Positions 21,615-32,580 of a DNA stretch of 64,000 nucleotides are shown piece after piece (the first letter of the stretch is position 1; each line of letters begins with the position of its first letter). Origin of the DNA: Eukaryota sp. TZLM1-RC. Taxonomy: Eukaryota; Metamonada: BaSk clade. A program made the translations under genes and the position numbers. The notes beneath the pieces are model-generated. The model had not been told where the DNA came from, did not search any database, and was given only the letters and a program-made list of their open reading frames with translations. The stretch covers positions 1,550,001-1,614,000 of the forward strand of contig JAUPSS010000005.1 in NCBI GenBank assembly GCA_040285825.1, read 5' to 3'.

Positions 21615-23490
21615 CTAAAACACATAAGAAACTAAATTCTCCACGCCAACTCTTGATGAATCCTTATAAAGTTTGGACATCATTAAACTCAAGTACTTGG
21701 GAACACTTCTGTACAAAGCGAAAATGATACGATTTTTCCATAAATTTTCTGCAAAATTCTTACCACTTGAACGACATAAATCACCAAAATCATTGAAAAA
21801 ATTCAAGGCGGATTGTCTAATGTTGCCAGAAATCGAAAAAAGCAAAAGGAACAAACGAAAACTTCGAGTAAAGATTCTTATTTAAATCATTTATTATCTC
21901 AGTATATTTGTCTCTCTTACGATCTTCAGCCTTGTTCAAATGCCCATTAGTACTAAGTAAAACATCATCGCGATAAACAAAAGCAAAGGGATCAACTGTA
22001 GTGAAATCAACAACAACTTGAGAGGAATCCACAAAAGGAGCAATTAAATCACCTCGACGTGAATTAAACAGATTATCATCACTATAATGCTTCAACAAAG
22101 GTTCTACTTTCAACTAAAATTGTAACACTTGAACATCTCATATGTCACATCACGAACGGCATTATGAAGAACTGACCTATATTGGAGAAATTTCTTACAG
22201 CTCACAATATGACGGAAATTAGCAGTAGGTTTTTTGTTACAAATACAATAAGAATTGTCCAAAAGACCACTTGGATACATCCCTAATCTCAACCGCATGT
22301 TTTGTTTCCAAGCTTCATTTGTTAAGTGAAGACCAAATGGCCTTAATTGCTGAGATATTAAACTAGTACAGTTCTGAATGTCTGATAAAAAGGTAGCAAA
22401 GACGGGATTATTAATCTTAGTCACACTAAGTCGTTTAGAAAAATCCAAGTCTTCAAAACCAATAAGAACAGACTTCTGTAATTTCACAACAGCAAGATGA
22501 AGATTGGTGAAAGATCTCGAAGGCACAGCAGGCAAACTTGAAGGAAAACTCCTATTCTAAACATCAACAGGTAGTTCTTGCACCATTTTTTCAAGAGAAA
22601 TTAATAAAGGATGTGATTCATTCAAAGGAATATGATCAAAACGAAGTTTCCATTCAAAAAGAAAATTTTTCATACCACCAATGAAAGCGCTTTTGCATAA
22701 ATACTCTGCTTTTGAAAAACCAACTCCACCAAATTTAGGACTAAAAAATGCATGATAAGGAATTTTAGATGGACAAACTTCTACTAAATTTCTTAAGAAA
22801 TTTGTTCTCAAAGTATTAAATTGATGTGCAAAATCATGAGAAATTGTGGGAGATAAAGAACGAAGAAGATGATTAATTTTTGATCCAAAACACACATTTA
22901 GGACCGAAAACGCTAAATGTTTGTCAATTTCTAGATCTTGAATAGCCAAAAGTTGCTCTTCGATTTTTTCCAAAATACCTGACAAAATCGATTTAACTTT
23001 TTCACAATTTCCAAAATAAGATCCAAGAAACCGAATAGCATCTTCCTCGTAATCAACGTATTTGATAGAAGTTTCATTAAATGCCACCTCCGCATTCTGA
23101 TTACCAATAATGAAACACTTGGGCAATTTAATATCTAACCCTATTTGTTTGGCCAGAAAAACAAAATGTTGTAAACCGTGTTGTAAAAGAGACAAAGGGC
23201 CGATAAGTGATAAATCATCTGCATAAGCACATATATGAATGTCAGGAAAATCCGACTTGAATTTTACCAAAACTGATTGCAGTGCTAAGCAAAAGAAAAA
23301 TTGGACCCAATGGATCCCCTTGTTTGACGCCTCTTGACGAAGCAATATTCTCAGAATGAAAAATCAAGTTAGAGGGTGATCCATACATCAATTTAAAATA
23401 CGGCAAAAGTGGAGGATAATGTAGTTCAAGTTCTTGCAAAATACTGGAGCGAAAAACCGAGTTGAAAGCATTTTTAAAATCAATGTTCAA
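21615..23490 (-). pseudogene. LINE (family C) copy, RT to endonuclease, frameshifted
   Basis: Read from 23490 down: IDFKNAFNSV, GVKQGDPLGP, CAYADDLSLIG (YADD active site), thumb region, a CCHC-type finger (CICNKKP...HIVSCKKF), then the restriction-like endonuclease pattern RRGDLIAP...VVDFTTVD...KRDKY, and the usual FWKNRIIFALY end. Frames break near 23330, 22550, 22110 and 21840. It is 5'-truncated inside the RT domain. Confidence 0.85.
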
Positions 23491-23529
23491 TAAATAATTT
23501 TCGCCTTTTTGATGAGCCTTTTTCTATTT

Positions 23530-25395
23530 ATTTTATGGAAAATCATCCACATTGGTCTATGAAAACTTTGACCTGCTTTCTTCTTCAGGTGTTAAACAAG
23601 GCGATCCACTTAGTCCTTTTTTCCTTTGCCTGGCAATTCATCCATTAATGTGCGAATTAAAAGAAAAATTCCCAGAAATAGATATTGTAGCATATATGGA
23701 TGACATTTCTGTAATTGCTCCTATTACAATTCTGAAACAAATAGCAACTGTTATTCAACAGCGTTATGAAGATATTGGTCTCTCATTGAATATCTCCAAA
23801 TGTTTGATTATTGGCCATGAACCAATTGATTTTTTCATTAATGATGTCAATGTCCCCTTTATCAATTATGATCAGTCTGGTTTTCGTTTTTTGGGTTGTT
23901 ATCTCGGAAATATTGAAGAAGTCAAAAGCCAACTTTCGACTCTGTTGACTCAATTTGGAAATGAATTATAATCAATAGAAAATTTAAATATTGAGAAACA
24001 TTTGAAATTCTTTTTCCTAAAAATCTGTTATTCTGGAAAATTTACTCATATTTTGAGATCAACATCACCATCAATTTCGTTGGAGTTTTGTCGCATTTTT
24101 AATGAACAAAGAACCAATTTTTTAGTAAAATTATTGGAAATTGATGCATCTCAGTTACGAAGCCACATTTTTTGTGGTACAAATTTTGGTGGTGTTGATT
24201 TTCATAAATCAAGCTACCTTTGTAAAGCTGCCTTTATTGGAGGTGGGAAGAATTTTATTTATGAATTTGTGAATCGTTTTCCTGAAAAAATTCATCTCAT
24301 TGAAAATTGTGGCAGTTCTTATCTGATTTCTTTGCAACAGGAAATTGAAACTCTTTCACCCAATATTTGGGCTAAATGTTTCCCCTCTGATATTGTGGAA
24401 CTTCCTTCAAGAAGCTTGCTCTCCTTACCACTGACTTTTGCAAAATTGCAGAAAAAAATCTTGAAAGTTTTAGAAAACTTGGATTATATTGTACGTCATA
24501 GCATGGCTAAGGAAAAAAATCCCGCTTTTGCAAACTTTTTGATTGATCTTGAAGACAGTAGCTCAAGTTGCCTAATCTCCCAAATTCCCAACAATTATGG
24601 CCTTCTACTTAATGATCACCAATGGACCACTGCAATGAGAATGAGATGTTTTCTATGGCCTTGTTCATTACCAAATGATTTAATTTGTCGCTGCAAGAGT
24701 GTTGTTACGCTTTCCCATATTTTAAACTGTAAGTATTTTATAACTTATCGCTCAATTGTTCATGACTCAGTTCGTGATCAATTATATGCCATGTGCAAAA
24801 GTTTCAATATAGAGGCATTTATTGAGCCACTAGTACGTAAGCTGTCTTCAGATCAAACTGATGATTCCTTTGGTAAAAGAAGGGCAGATTTAGTAGCTCC
24901 AGGGATCGATGGTGTTCTCAATGTTGTAGATGTTGTCTCAGTTGATGTTTGCAAAAATTCTGCTGCTCGTTTATTGTATTCCGCTGATTCGCCGTTATCT
25001 AACGCCGAAAAAAGAAGATAAAAGAATATGAAGAACCTTTGGCACAGTTAGGTAGAGTGGAACATGTGAAATATCAGTTTGTGCCGTTTGCAATTTCTCT
25101 TTTTGGCAATATTGGACCTTCAGGGTTGCACTTTTTTGAAAAGTGTTACTGAATAGGTCTGGTAAAACAATGAACTTCACTTTCTGGATAAATAGAATTG
25201 TTTTTTGCATGTTCAAGTCTATTCCAACAATGATTTTAAAGGCGCTTTTAGCTATTGGTGTAGAATATGAACGTAATGCTGTGAGTAGATTCAGTAATAG
25301 TGACGCTTGTTTGGAGGATATTGAATTCTAGATGGGTGTTTTATCTCAATAATTATTTCAGTTTTAAAAATAAATAAATAAATAAATAAAAGTTA
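23530..25395 (+). pseudogene. LINE (family D) copy, RT to endonuclease, frameshifted
   Basis: Starts inside the RT domain with GVKQGDPLSPFF and the active site AYMDDISVIA, breaks near 23970, then runs open at 24002-25021: a CCHC finger (CRCKSVVTLSHILNC), ITYRSIVHDSVRDQL, and the endonuclease motif RRADLVAPG...NVVDVVSVDV. The coding end (LEDIEF) is at 25331, after further breaks. The 3' end is a TAAA microsatellite at 25368-25390. It stands head-to-head with the family C copy at 21615-23490. Confidence 0.85.
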
Positions 25396-25768
25396 AGAAA
25401 GGAAATTCGATAATGTCTAAATTATTTGAAAAAGTTTAAAATCAATTAATCAATTTATCTGAAAACAATTGAATCAAGTATTGAAGAATTACTTAAGGTA
25501 AAATGAATTGACTGAGGTCTTCAAAGAACCCCGAACTGAGCAGCAATATTGCAAAATGACCTTCAAGACTATTTCAACATCACATGTCTTGAGGTTACAG
25601 TTGGTTAATTCAAAATGATCTCTTTTCACCTCGTGCAGTTTGAATATGTTTGATAGCTGCGTTGCTAACCAATTGTTGAAATCTGAAAACAATTTACAAA
25701 ACAAAAAGATATCAAGAAAACACTTACAGACTTAACGTTTATACATTATCAATACACAAGATCAAGAA

Positions 25769-26177
25769 TTACAAAGGACGGCGAATAGAAGTCTTTGTTG
25801 CTGGTTTGGACTTCATTACCATGGTGAACTCAACTTCATCATCAGTTTTTCGGTCAATGAAAATCTTGAATCGGGGGGAAAACCAAAAAAATGGAAGGAG
25901 ATGGTGAATCTTCTTCTCTATGTCAACTGCATCCAGGTATCTCTCGCCTTCCACGTCAATATGTTTAGCAGCTTCCTCTGCAAGTTGATATTTGTATTCT
26001 TTTGAGCCAAAAGACACTTTGTAATGAACGAATACAAGAACAAGTAGGAAAACACCAATATAAACGGCTGCTGTAACCTTACAGAAAAGAGATGGTGAAG
26101 GAGCAGATGGTTGTTTGTTTGGTTCGCTCTGCAATGAGAAACAACGATTGCCAAACGTCTGTGAGGAGAGATTGCAT
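25769..26177 (-). CDS. small single-pass membrane protein of unknown function
   Basis: Two exons: 26177-26157 (ATG plus six codons) and 26128-25769, split by a 28-nt GT-AG intron (26129-26156) that keeps the frame; 126 residues. After a short polar start there is one hydrophobic segment (about residues 24-44), then a soluble part of 80 residues ending in a basic tail (TKTSIRRPL). It looks like a signal-anchored or tail-exposed protein of an inner membrane system. No known domain is recognised. Its intron right behind the start codon fits the pattern of the Sel1 and EF-1alpha genes. The spacer from 25396 to 25768 shows nothing else. Confidence 0.65.
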
Positions 26178-26281
26178 TGAGAAAACCGTAGTCGAAAATC
26201 AATTGTTGAACTTAAGAATTCAATTTTTTAATAACAAGAATCTACTTTGAATTTCACTTGTCATGCATCCCTGTGATCACT

Positions 26282-26515
26282 CCTGTTTTCAACTTTCTCA
26301 ATATCTACTCACAGGCTGTAAGAGACATGTAGCGTCTTTCATGATCTTCATTAGTGGGCTACCCCAATTAAATACATCTACTACTTTCACAAACCAAAGC
26401 CTCGTGACTTGTTGTATCTAAGTGGGTCTAACGAATGCTACTAAGGCCTTTATAGATCTGTCTCAAAAGTTTTTCAAAAGTTTTAATTTTTCTTCGTTCA
26501 GGTTCCTCATTCATC
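26282..26515 (-). ncRNA. candidate Fanzor guide RNA scaffold (conserved 3' tail, copy 2)
   Basis: Counterpart of 7683-7913. Conserved blocks include CTTTCTCAAT...CTACTCACAGGCTGTAAGA and AAGCCTCG...GACTTG. Similarity ends sharply at 26282, where a guide segment copied from flanking DNA would begin. The RNA is inferred, not seen. Confidence 0.3.
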
Positions 26516-27262
26516 TCCTCCACAGTGATTCTGGGCAAATGTCACTTTCCCGCCACAATTCCGCTTTCTTCTTAAGTTGCATATTTTTTGCAGTGGAAAT
26601 ATCTGTCATATTGTTGCCGTTAGGCATTAGGCTAGCTGGGTGTTAGTATAGATATATGTGTCAGGTGAGTTAGGATAAAGGTAATTTTATTTAATGTTAT
26701 TCTATATATACTTAGGTACTCACTAGTGAATATTCTCAGCCATGAAACAACTGGAAAGTTTGATTGTATTAAATTTATTGGTTAACAAGTGCTTCACGTC
26801 CTTTTGATAACACAACCATCTTTTTAAAAGCCCTTTCTGATCCATATCGATTGATTTTTCGGCAATGAGAAGGAAAATTTGCAGTGTCCAGAGCAAGGCA
26901 GAGTTTTTCAGTATGTCCAGTCAGCCTTTGAAATTTGTTGAGGCTTTCTCGAAACCGTCTCTCTTTTCATCTGCGGTTATCAAATTTAAGTATTGTTTTT
27001 TGGGGATTACTTTCCAAATACACTTTCCTCCTGACCGAATTGCAATGGTTCAAATATTGGTTGAAATTTTGAAGAAAACATTGGTTGAAGAAGTGTTTAC
27101 TGGGTGAACGTTGTTTCATGCATCTTCTGCTAGTTGGACAAAGACATTGATTATCATTTAAAAAGTAACCACATAATCTAGATTATCCCAGATCAACGCC
27201 GATAAGGGTCTCTTCAGGTATAATTTCTACTGGATGTCTACGTCTTCGACGGGGAATTTTTT
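26516..27262 (-). pseudogene. Fanzor/TnpB-like nuclease remnant, copy 2
   Basis: Nucleotide-level relative of 7914-8622 over its whole length, with the same Arg-rich start followed by the RuvC-I region, but with many stops and frameshifts. A short repeat (26612-26729) replaces the zinc-finger part, so the copy is dead. Similarity to copy 1 continues 5' to about 27430 and then stops. Confidence 0.7.
26612..26729 (+). repeat. short dispersed repeat, copy 2, inside the Fanzor relic
   Basis: Begins TGTTGCCGTTAGGC, contains TTAGGATAAAGG and ends CACTAGTGA, as at 20746-20922. ATAT occurs on both sides and may be a 4-bp target duplication, but about 50 bp of the Fanzor sequence are missing at the site. 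Confidence 0.5.
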
Positions 27263-27469
27263 TAGTACCCTTCAACTGTACTTCTCTGGTTTTGTTGGCA
27301 TCATGGTCACTTTTATTTCTTTTTTCAATCTTCGTTTCTTTTTAGTTGGTTCACCCAGCTCATCTGTGTTTGCTGAGTCATTATTTTTACTTTAAAAGGT
27401 CAAAAAATCTTAATTTTCAATGAAACAATTTTTAAATCCACATTACTGATTATTTTGATTATTTATTTC

Positions 27470-27670
27470 TTGTTTTCATTCCGTTTGCAATTTCGATCTT
27501 TGGAAGTATTGGTAAGATAGGTCATAAGTTTCTTGATTCTTTTGCCAAGTTATGTCTTGAACATAACAGATTATTTAACATCTCCATTTGGCGTAATAGA
27601 ATCATCTTTGCTTTATTTCGAAGCTTTCCCAAATACTTGTCTCAGATATTCAAAAAGATATATTAAAGTG
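27470..27670 (+). pseudogene. LINE (family C) 3' end fragment
   Basis: Encodes PFAISIFGSIGKIG...IWRNRIIFALFRSFPKYLSQ, the final segment of the family C protein, followed by a stop. Strongly 5'-truncated. Confidence 0.7.
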
Positions 27671-29260
27671 TAAGTGTGGATGTGGAGAATTTTTCTTCTT
27701 TTAAGTTCTAGCTCTTAGCTACATGTTGTCACTCTTCAATAAAAATTAAAATTACTAATTATTTAATTTTTTCACATAATGAGAACATTTTCTGCTGAAA
27801 TTAAATTCTTGAGAATGGTATTGTTGAAATTTTCGTTTTCAACATTCATTTTTGATGACGTTGTTTTGGAAAAAGACCCCCTGTACTCTTTCTTCATGTT
27901 TTGCTACTCATTTTTGACTCTTTTTTACCTTATACATGCAGTGGGATCCCTTAAAAAAATTGGTGTACTTGCCCTAAAACCCACCACTCTCTTCCTATAT
28001 GTCCATTCCTCTCCATCGTCAACTCCTTCACAATCCAACTTTTCTCTTCTCTTAGACTCTGCCAAAATGGTTGATAATATGTATTTCTTCCACTTGTTTT
28101 ATTAAATTGTTTCACTGAAATAGAATTTGATTTCCATTTTTAAATTTTCTTCTTCTTCAAGTCATCATAATTTAAAACAATAACAACACTTAAACAAGTT
28201 CGATGAGACCATTTTATCAAAGTAGGCCGAATCGTTGTCTAATTTTCTTAGAAGAAGTGTTTCAACTAGCAAGGTATAGTTAGTTGTGGCACAAAGTGGT
28301 ACAAATTGAAAAATGTCAGCAAAAGTAGATACTATCAATAGTTAATGGAAGGAGAGCGGCATAGGATGATGAGGAGGATAAGATTACGATGAGACTAACA
28401 AAAGCTGAAAGAATTAGGGTAGGGGGTTTCCAGGGGGAGTGAGGCCAAGGGGATTATTATTCAAATTAACAGTTCACCTCAGTAAAAATTGACAATTAAC
28501 ATAAACTACTTGCAAAACTTGTGAGTCGCTGACCTTGGTGTTTTTGTCATTTTACTTTCATCAGATAAGCAAATTCGAGCTCCACTGATAGAGAAGATAT
28601 GAAAAAAACATTTTCATAATGATTTGTGTGATGGGTTAAGCGCAGTAAACATCATAATGGTCTAGGAAAGGAAGTAAGGGGTTAACAAAATTATTTATAA
28701 TTGAATCATGTCTCCATTTAGGTCTCCTATAAACTTTAGGAAATTGAAAACTTAAACTTAAATTTTACTATGAATCAACAGCACATTTCTTGATTGACAC
28801 CAAATCACATTTTGGGCTGCTGGGCTCCTTCCGAAACTTCAAATTTCAACATAAAACTAAGAAAACTAAAATTTTCATTCTTGGTTATATGTAGATCACC
28901 AATTCGCTCAACAAATAATAAAGTTGCATCTCAAACTGCTGTTTAATGGATTAAAAAACTATAAAAATCTCATGGTCAAAGAATTTATTGCCAACAACAC
29001 ACTACATGATTACTATCACTGGGGGCCTACCAATTAAGTAGATAGGCTTCCATTTTGTTGTTTAATTGAATAGAAACCTGAATTAACAATACCAATCACT
29101 GTGTGCTGCTTCTGATTATAATGTGTTAATCATTATATTTATATTTATATCTCAATACAAGACATTCCAATCATTTTAACAATTTTGATTGATTAGATTA
29201 CTTTGACCTATAAGAATGATTGACAAAAGTTGTTTACTTGAGATGAATAATACAACAAAT
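27671..29260. other. intergenic, no firm gene
   Basis: A 108-codon plus-strand frame at 27779-28105 is hydrophobic and AT-driven, with no recognisable domain; I do not call it a gene. The rest (28106-29260) has short scattered frames only. No RNA gene seen. Confidence 0.4.
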
Positions 29261-29378
29261 AAAAATAAATAAATTTAAATAAAAATAAATAAATTTAAAT
29301 AAAAATAAATAAATTTAAATAAAAATAAATAAATTTAAATAAAAATAAATAAATTTAAATAAAAATAAATAAATTTTA
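29261..29378. repeat. 20-bp tandem repeat array
   Basis: Six head-to-tail copies of AAAAATAAATAAATTTAAAT, the last slightly changed, directly downstream of the actin-like gene. Confidence 0.95.
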
Positions 29379-29401
29379 AAAATTCAATACAAACCAAATT
29401 T

Positions 29402-30319
29402 TTACCATCCTTTAACATGTACCACTGATGATCCCATTTCCTCATAATCTTTTCTACTGATATAAAGTTCTTCATCTTGTAGCAAATTATAAACAAAAGA
29501 AACTCCCAAAACACAACTTACAGAAAGATTTTTGGTATCACCAATCAGTACTGAATACTTATCCTTCACCGGCAAAGGAGTAACACTTCCAGTTAATTCA
29601 AGACTAATTTTCCTAGCCAAGCCCGCCAGCTTACTACCCCCTCCAATGAGGAGCACGGAGAGGGGAAGGGGTACATCTGGCGGGAGACAGGAGAGGAATG
29701 AGTGAACAAAAGGAAGAAGTTGGTCAATGAAAGGTAGTGGTGAAAGATGAGCTGCACTGGTGATTATGATTGGATCTTGACGGTCGGGAAGGTCAAAAAT
29801 AGTCCTCGAGAATCCCGTGGACTTTATCCCAACACCTTCAACAAAGCAAAGGCTTTCCTTGAGTGAGTTCCAAAAAGAGAAATCCTGTTCACTACCATCA
29901 CACAGACTTATTAGTTCAAAGGTGATGTCCCTGCTCCCGGCTTCGAGCATGGAGGTGGAAGTGACTAGACCATTGTGGACGTGTGAGATAGTGGTCGTGG
30001 TATGTCCAATGTCTAGCACAACCCCTGTATCATGAGCAATGGAGTAGAGGGCAGCTACAGGAGAGGGGAGGAAGAGTGCTGAAGTGATAGATGGGTTGGA
30101 AAAGAGATTTACCAAGGATTGTTCACGACCTTCAGGATCTGATGTAGGTGACTCAATGAATATTATTGGCTGCGTTGTCGTAATGGTAGCGGTGTCCAAG
30201 GTGCCTGTGAATGTGTTGATACATTCATGAAACGATTTGGAGGGAGAAGGTGTATAGGTAAATGAATGGTATGTACCCAGTTGAACAGCAAGAGGTTGTA
30301 GATCTTGAGACATTGTCAT
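29402..30319 (-). CDS. divergent actin-like protein, probably short at the N-terminus
   Basis: About 305 residues from the ATG at 30319 (MTMSQDLQPLAVQLG). Actin landmarks in order: QPIIFIESPTSDPEGREQSL (actin LLTEAPLNPxxNRE), SPVAALYSI, the phosphate-2 loop VVLDIGHTTTTISHVHNG, the adenosine-side LLIGGGSKLAGLARKI, and the C-terminal YISRKDYEEMGSSVVHVK. Actin and most ARPs have about 375 residues or more; here the phosphate-1 strand-loop and subdomain 2 are missing or lie in an upstream exon I could not place. Open sequence continues upstream to 30364 without an ATG. It is not a conventional actin and fits none of the ARP classes I can judge by eye. Nucleotide binding is uncertain. Confidence 0.75.
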   Translation of the reverse strand: MTMSQDLQPLAVQLGTYHSFTYTPSPSKSFHECINTFTGTLDTATITTTQPIIFIESPTSDPEGREQSLVNLFSNPSITSALFLPSPVAALYSIAHDTGVVLDIGHTTTTISHVHNGLVTSTSMLEAGSRDITFELISLCDGSEQDFSFWNSLKESLCFVEGVGIKSTGFSRTIFDLPDRQDPIIITSAAHLSPLPFIDQLLPFVHSFLSCLPPDVPLPLSVLLIGGGSKLAGLARKISLELTGSVTPLPVKDKYSVLIGDTKNLSVSCVLGVSFVYNLLQDEELYISRKDYEEMGSSVVHVKGW

Positions 30320-31060
30320 TAGTACGACGTCAAAGATTGGAGCATATATTCCTAGTACAGACACACATTAAAACTCAACCAAAAACCTTGACTAATGCTT
30401 TTACCTACTCAAACCCCTTCTACCTAGAGTTGCACAAATTACGCCACCGCACTTAGGCAACGTCATGGTGACGTCTCAAATTTATCATTTCTTCTCCCAT
30501 CTTTTTGTCTTCTTTTTCCAATTGATTCAATTCTTTCATATCAAACGTTTTACTTTCTTCATGTCATCTATTTCAATTTTATCAACAAATCAACTCAACG
30601 TCAATGGAACAAATAACGAATCATCCCAGCACCCTAATCCTGTAATTTCTTCCCATGTCCGTCTTTAAATCAGCTGCCCCACTTCCTCCCGGTTGTAAAA
30701 GCCCAAAAGACCCCAAAATTCTATGCTGCCACAGTGACCACTTTTTTATTTATTCCCACACTAGAATTGTGAAACATATTACTGACGGTGGTGGCATTAA
30801 AGGCTGACCTAACCCGCCAATTACTCTGTATAATTCATTAGTTCCTCCTGTCAAACGCCGAAGAGATAATCTATCAAGACGTAATGGAAGTTTACAATAC
30901 ATATTTTCACGAATTTTTTTTTCTGTTTACTTTTTTTTTACTCAAGCGAAATTGTTAAAAACTAAAGATCAATTTCCTCAAACTCTACATCTACCATTGA
31001 AAATTTACCCACTGCATTTTCTTCATAAAATCTTCCTAGTGATAACGACGGGGTAGAAAC
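30320..31060. other. intergenic upstream of actin-like gene
   Basis: Possible missing 5' exon of the actin-like gene near 30380-30470. ACGTCATGGTGACGT near 30460 is a palindromic CRE-like site. Otherwise AT-rich, with no convincing gene. Confidence 0.35.
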
Positions 31061-31065
31061 AAGGC

Positions 31066-31125
31066 TATGCATTCATTTAAACATAGAAAATACAATTCTA
31101 TTTTGCCAAAAGGTTTGGTCAAATA
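31066..31125 (-). pseudogene. tiny LINE 3' fragment
   Basis: The minus strand encodes FWQNRIVFSMFK, the signature near the end of all local LINE proteins. The flanking stretch up to 31540 is otherwise without a recognised gene. Confidence 0.5.
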
Positions 31126-31539
31126 TTCTTTTCAGTTTTATTTTTGACAATAGGTGAAAAATCGTCTATAAAAGATAACGCAGTTTTACCCAAGGTTCCA
31201 AATAAAGAAAAACTTTCACGAAAGTTGTGAAGCTGCTCAAGAAAAGTTGTTTGTTGTCTGTGGTATACCCTTCAACGTTGCAAAAAGTCCTTTTTTCCAT
31301 GATTTCTGGAGAACTTTCATGTGGAAAAATCCAGTCTATTCCCAATAATAGTTTAAAAAATGAGTCCTTGCAACGTTCTAAAAACGAGATTTCAAAACAT
31401 ATTGAAGAAATATCAGTTAACTGAACTTCACTGACTTTGGTTTCAGATGGCTGCACCAATTCCAACTGTCAAACAATTAACTTAAAACAAAGATGGAGCC
31501 TATCATCAGACTATCCTCTACAAAATAGTCTACAATTGA

Positions 31540-32425
31540 TCTAATGAAAATTTCTCTCTATAAGAACGTTGTTACTGAGGTAAAATACACAATTCAATTT
31601 ATTAAAAATCGTGGTAGATCATTGGCATTGTTTGGAGAGTATAGCAAGTTGGAGCTCATTGCTCCCGCTGTTACAAGATACCAATATACTGATAATAGAA
31701 AGACTTTTGGAATGTTCACAAGCAGTTGAAATTGAAACAGTTGATAGTTTCTGATGTTTATTTTATGTGGCGAGATCAGTAAACGGCAAAACTCAAAAAA
31801 GCATGTTTGAACATCGAAAAAAGAGTTGCAAATCTTGATTTATGGCAAACAATTGAAAACGTTCTAAGGATTTGTTCCCCAATACATGATCTCATGATTT
31901 TGTGAATGATAATCGAGAATGTATTAGTTAAGTTTAATCTAGATCACAGAGTATGGTTCAAATATTTGACAACGAAGATTTAGGATTTCTCAACGATTGT
32001 AGAGCTACTATTCAAAGTCTTTAAGAAAAAATGGAAGAGGTATGAAAATGATCTTTACTTAACCTTCTTTGCACTGATCCACGAAATTTGCAAGAAAAAT
32101 TTTCTAATGATAATATGGAAGGTTTTCATAGAGGGTTGCAGAAGTTGTTGCCAGAGACTGAACACTTGGATGTTTGGCTGGAATTTCAACATTTTATCAG
32201 TAGAAAAACCTTACCTATTCAGTCTCTGCAATTCAAATGTACCAAGAAATCAAGGGTAAAAATCAGTTTATGACTATGGTGGAGATCAATGACTAATTTA
32301 CCACTTTCGAGTTCGTTTCGAGCGAAATTTGGAGTATTTGTGGATTTATCCACAGTATTGAAAGAAAGTCACGAGCGAGCTAATGACTTAGTTTTTGTTC
32401 ACAACAATATTCGTTTGCTTCGTAA
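31540..32425 (+). pseudogene. hAT-family transposase relic
   Basis: Broken plus-strand frames show hAT landmarks in order: IQFIKNRGRSLALFG...LIAPAVTRYQY (the LxxPxxTRW block), NLDLWQTIENVLRICSPIHDL, and near the end RANDLVFVHNNIRLLRN, the C-terminal dimerisation motif of hAT transposases. Several frameshifts and stops make it inactive. The gypsy element inserted at its 3' end. Confidence 0.65.
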
Positions 32426-32580
32426 TGATGATCTGTGGGGGTTAGACATTGAGTATACCTTAAATGTAATTTATTACAAGGGAATGAGGATTTCCCTTAA
32501 CTTAAGCGCATGGGCGCAATAATACAATAACTATTAATAAACTATAAATAAACTATTATAAATATTATCCAAGGCTAACA
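32426..32580 (-). repeat. 3' LTR of the gypsy element
   Basis: 155 bp, identical to 39726-39880. Reads TGTTAGCCTTGG at its 5' end and CAGATCATCA at its 3' end on the minus strand. It holds the last codons and stop of the pol frame. Confidence 0.95.

Noticed and set aside
21615-25395. Twin-primed inversion of one LINE
   Set aside because: Both halves carry their own 3' ends and belong to different families (YADD versus YMDD), so they are two insertions.
27779-28105. 108-residue hydrophobic protein
   Set aside because: AT-driven composition, no domain, no intron or neighbour support.
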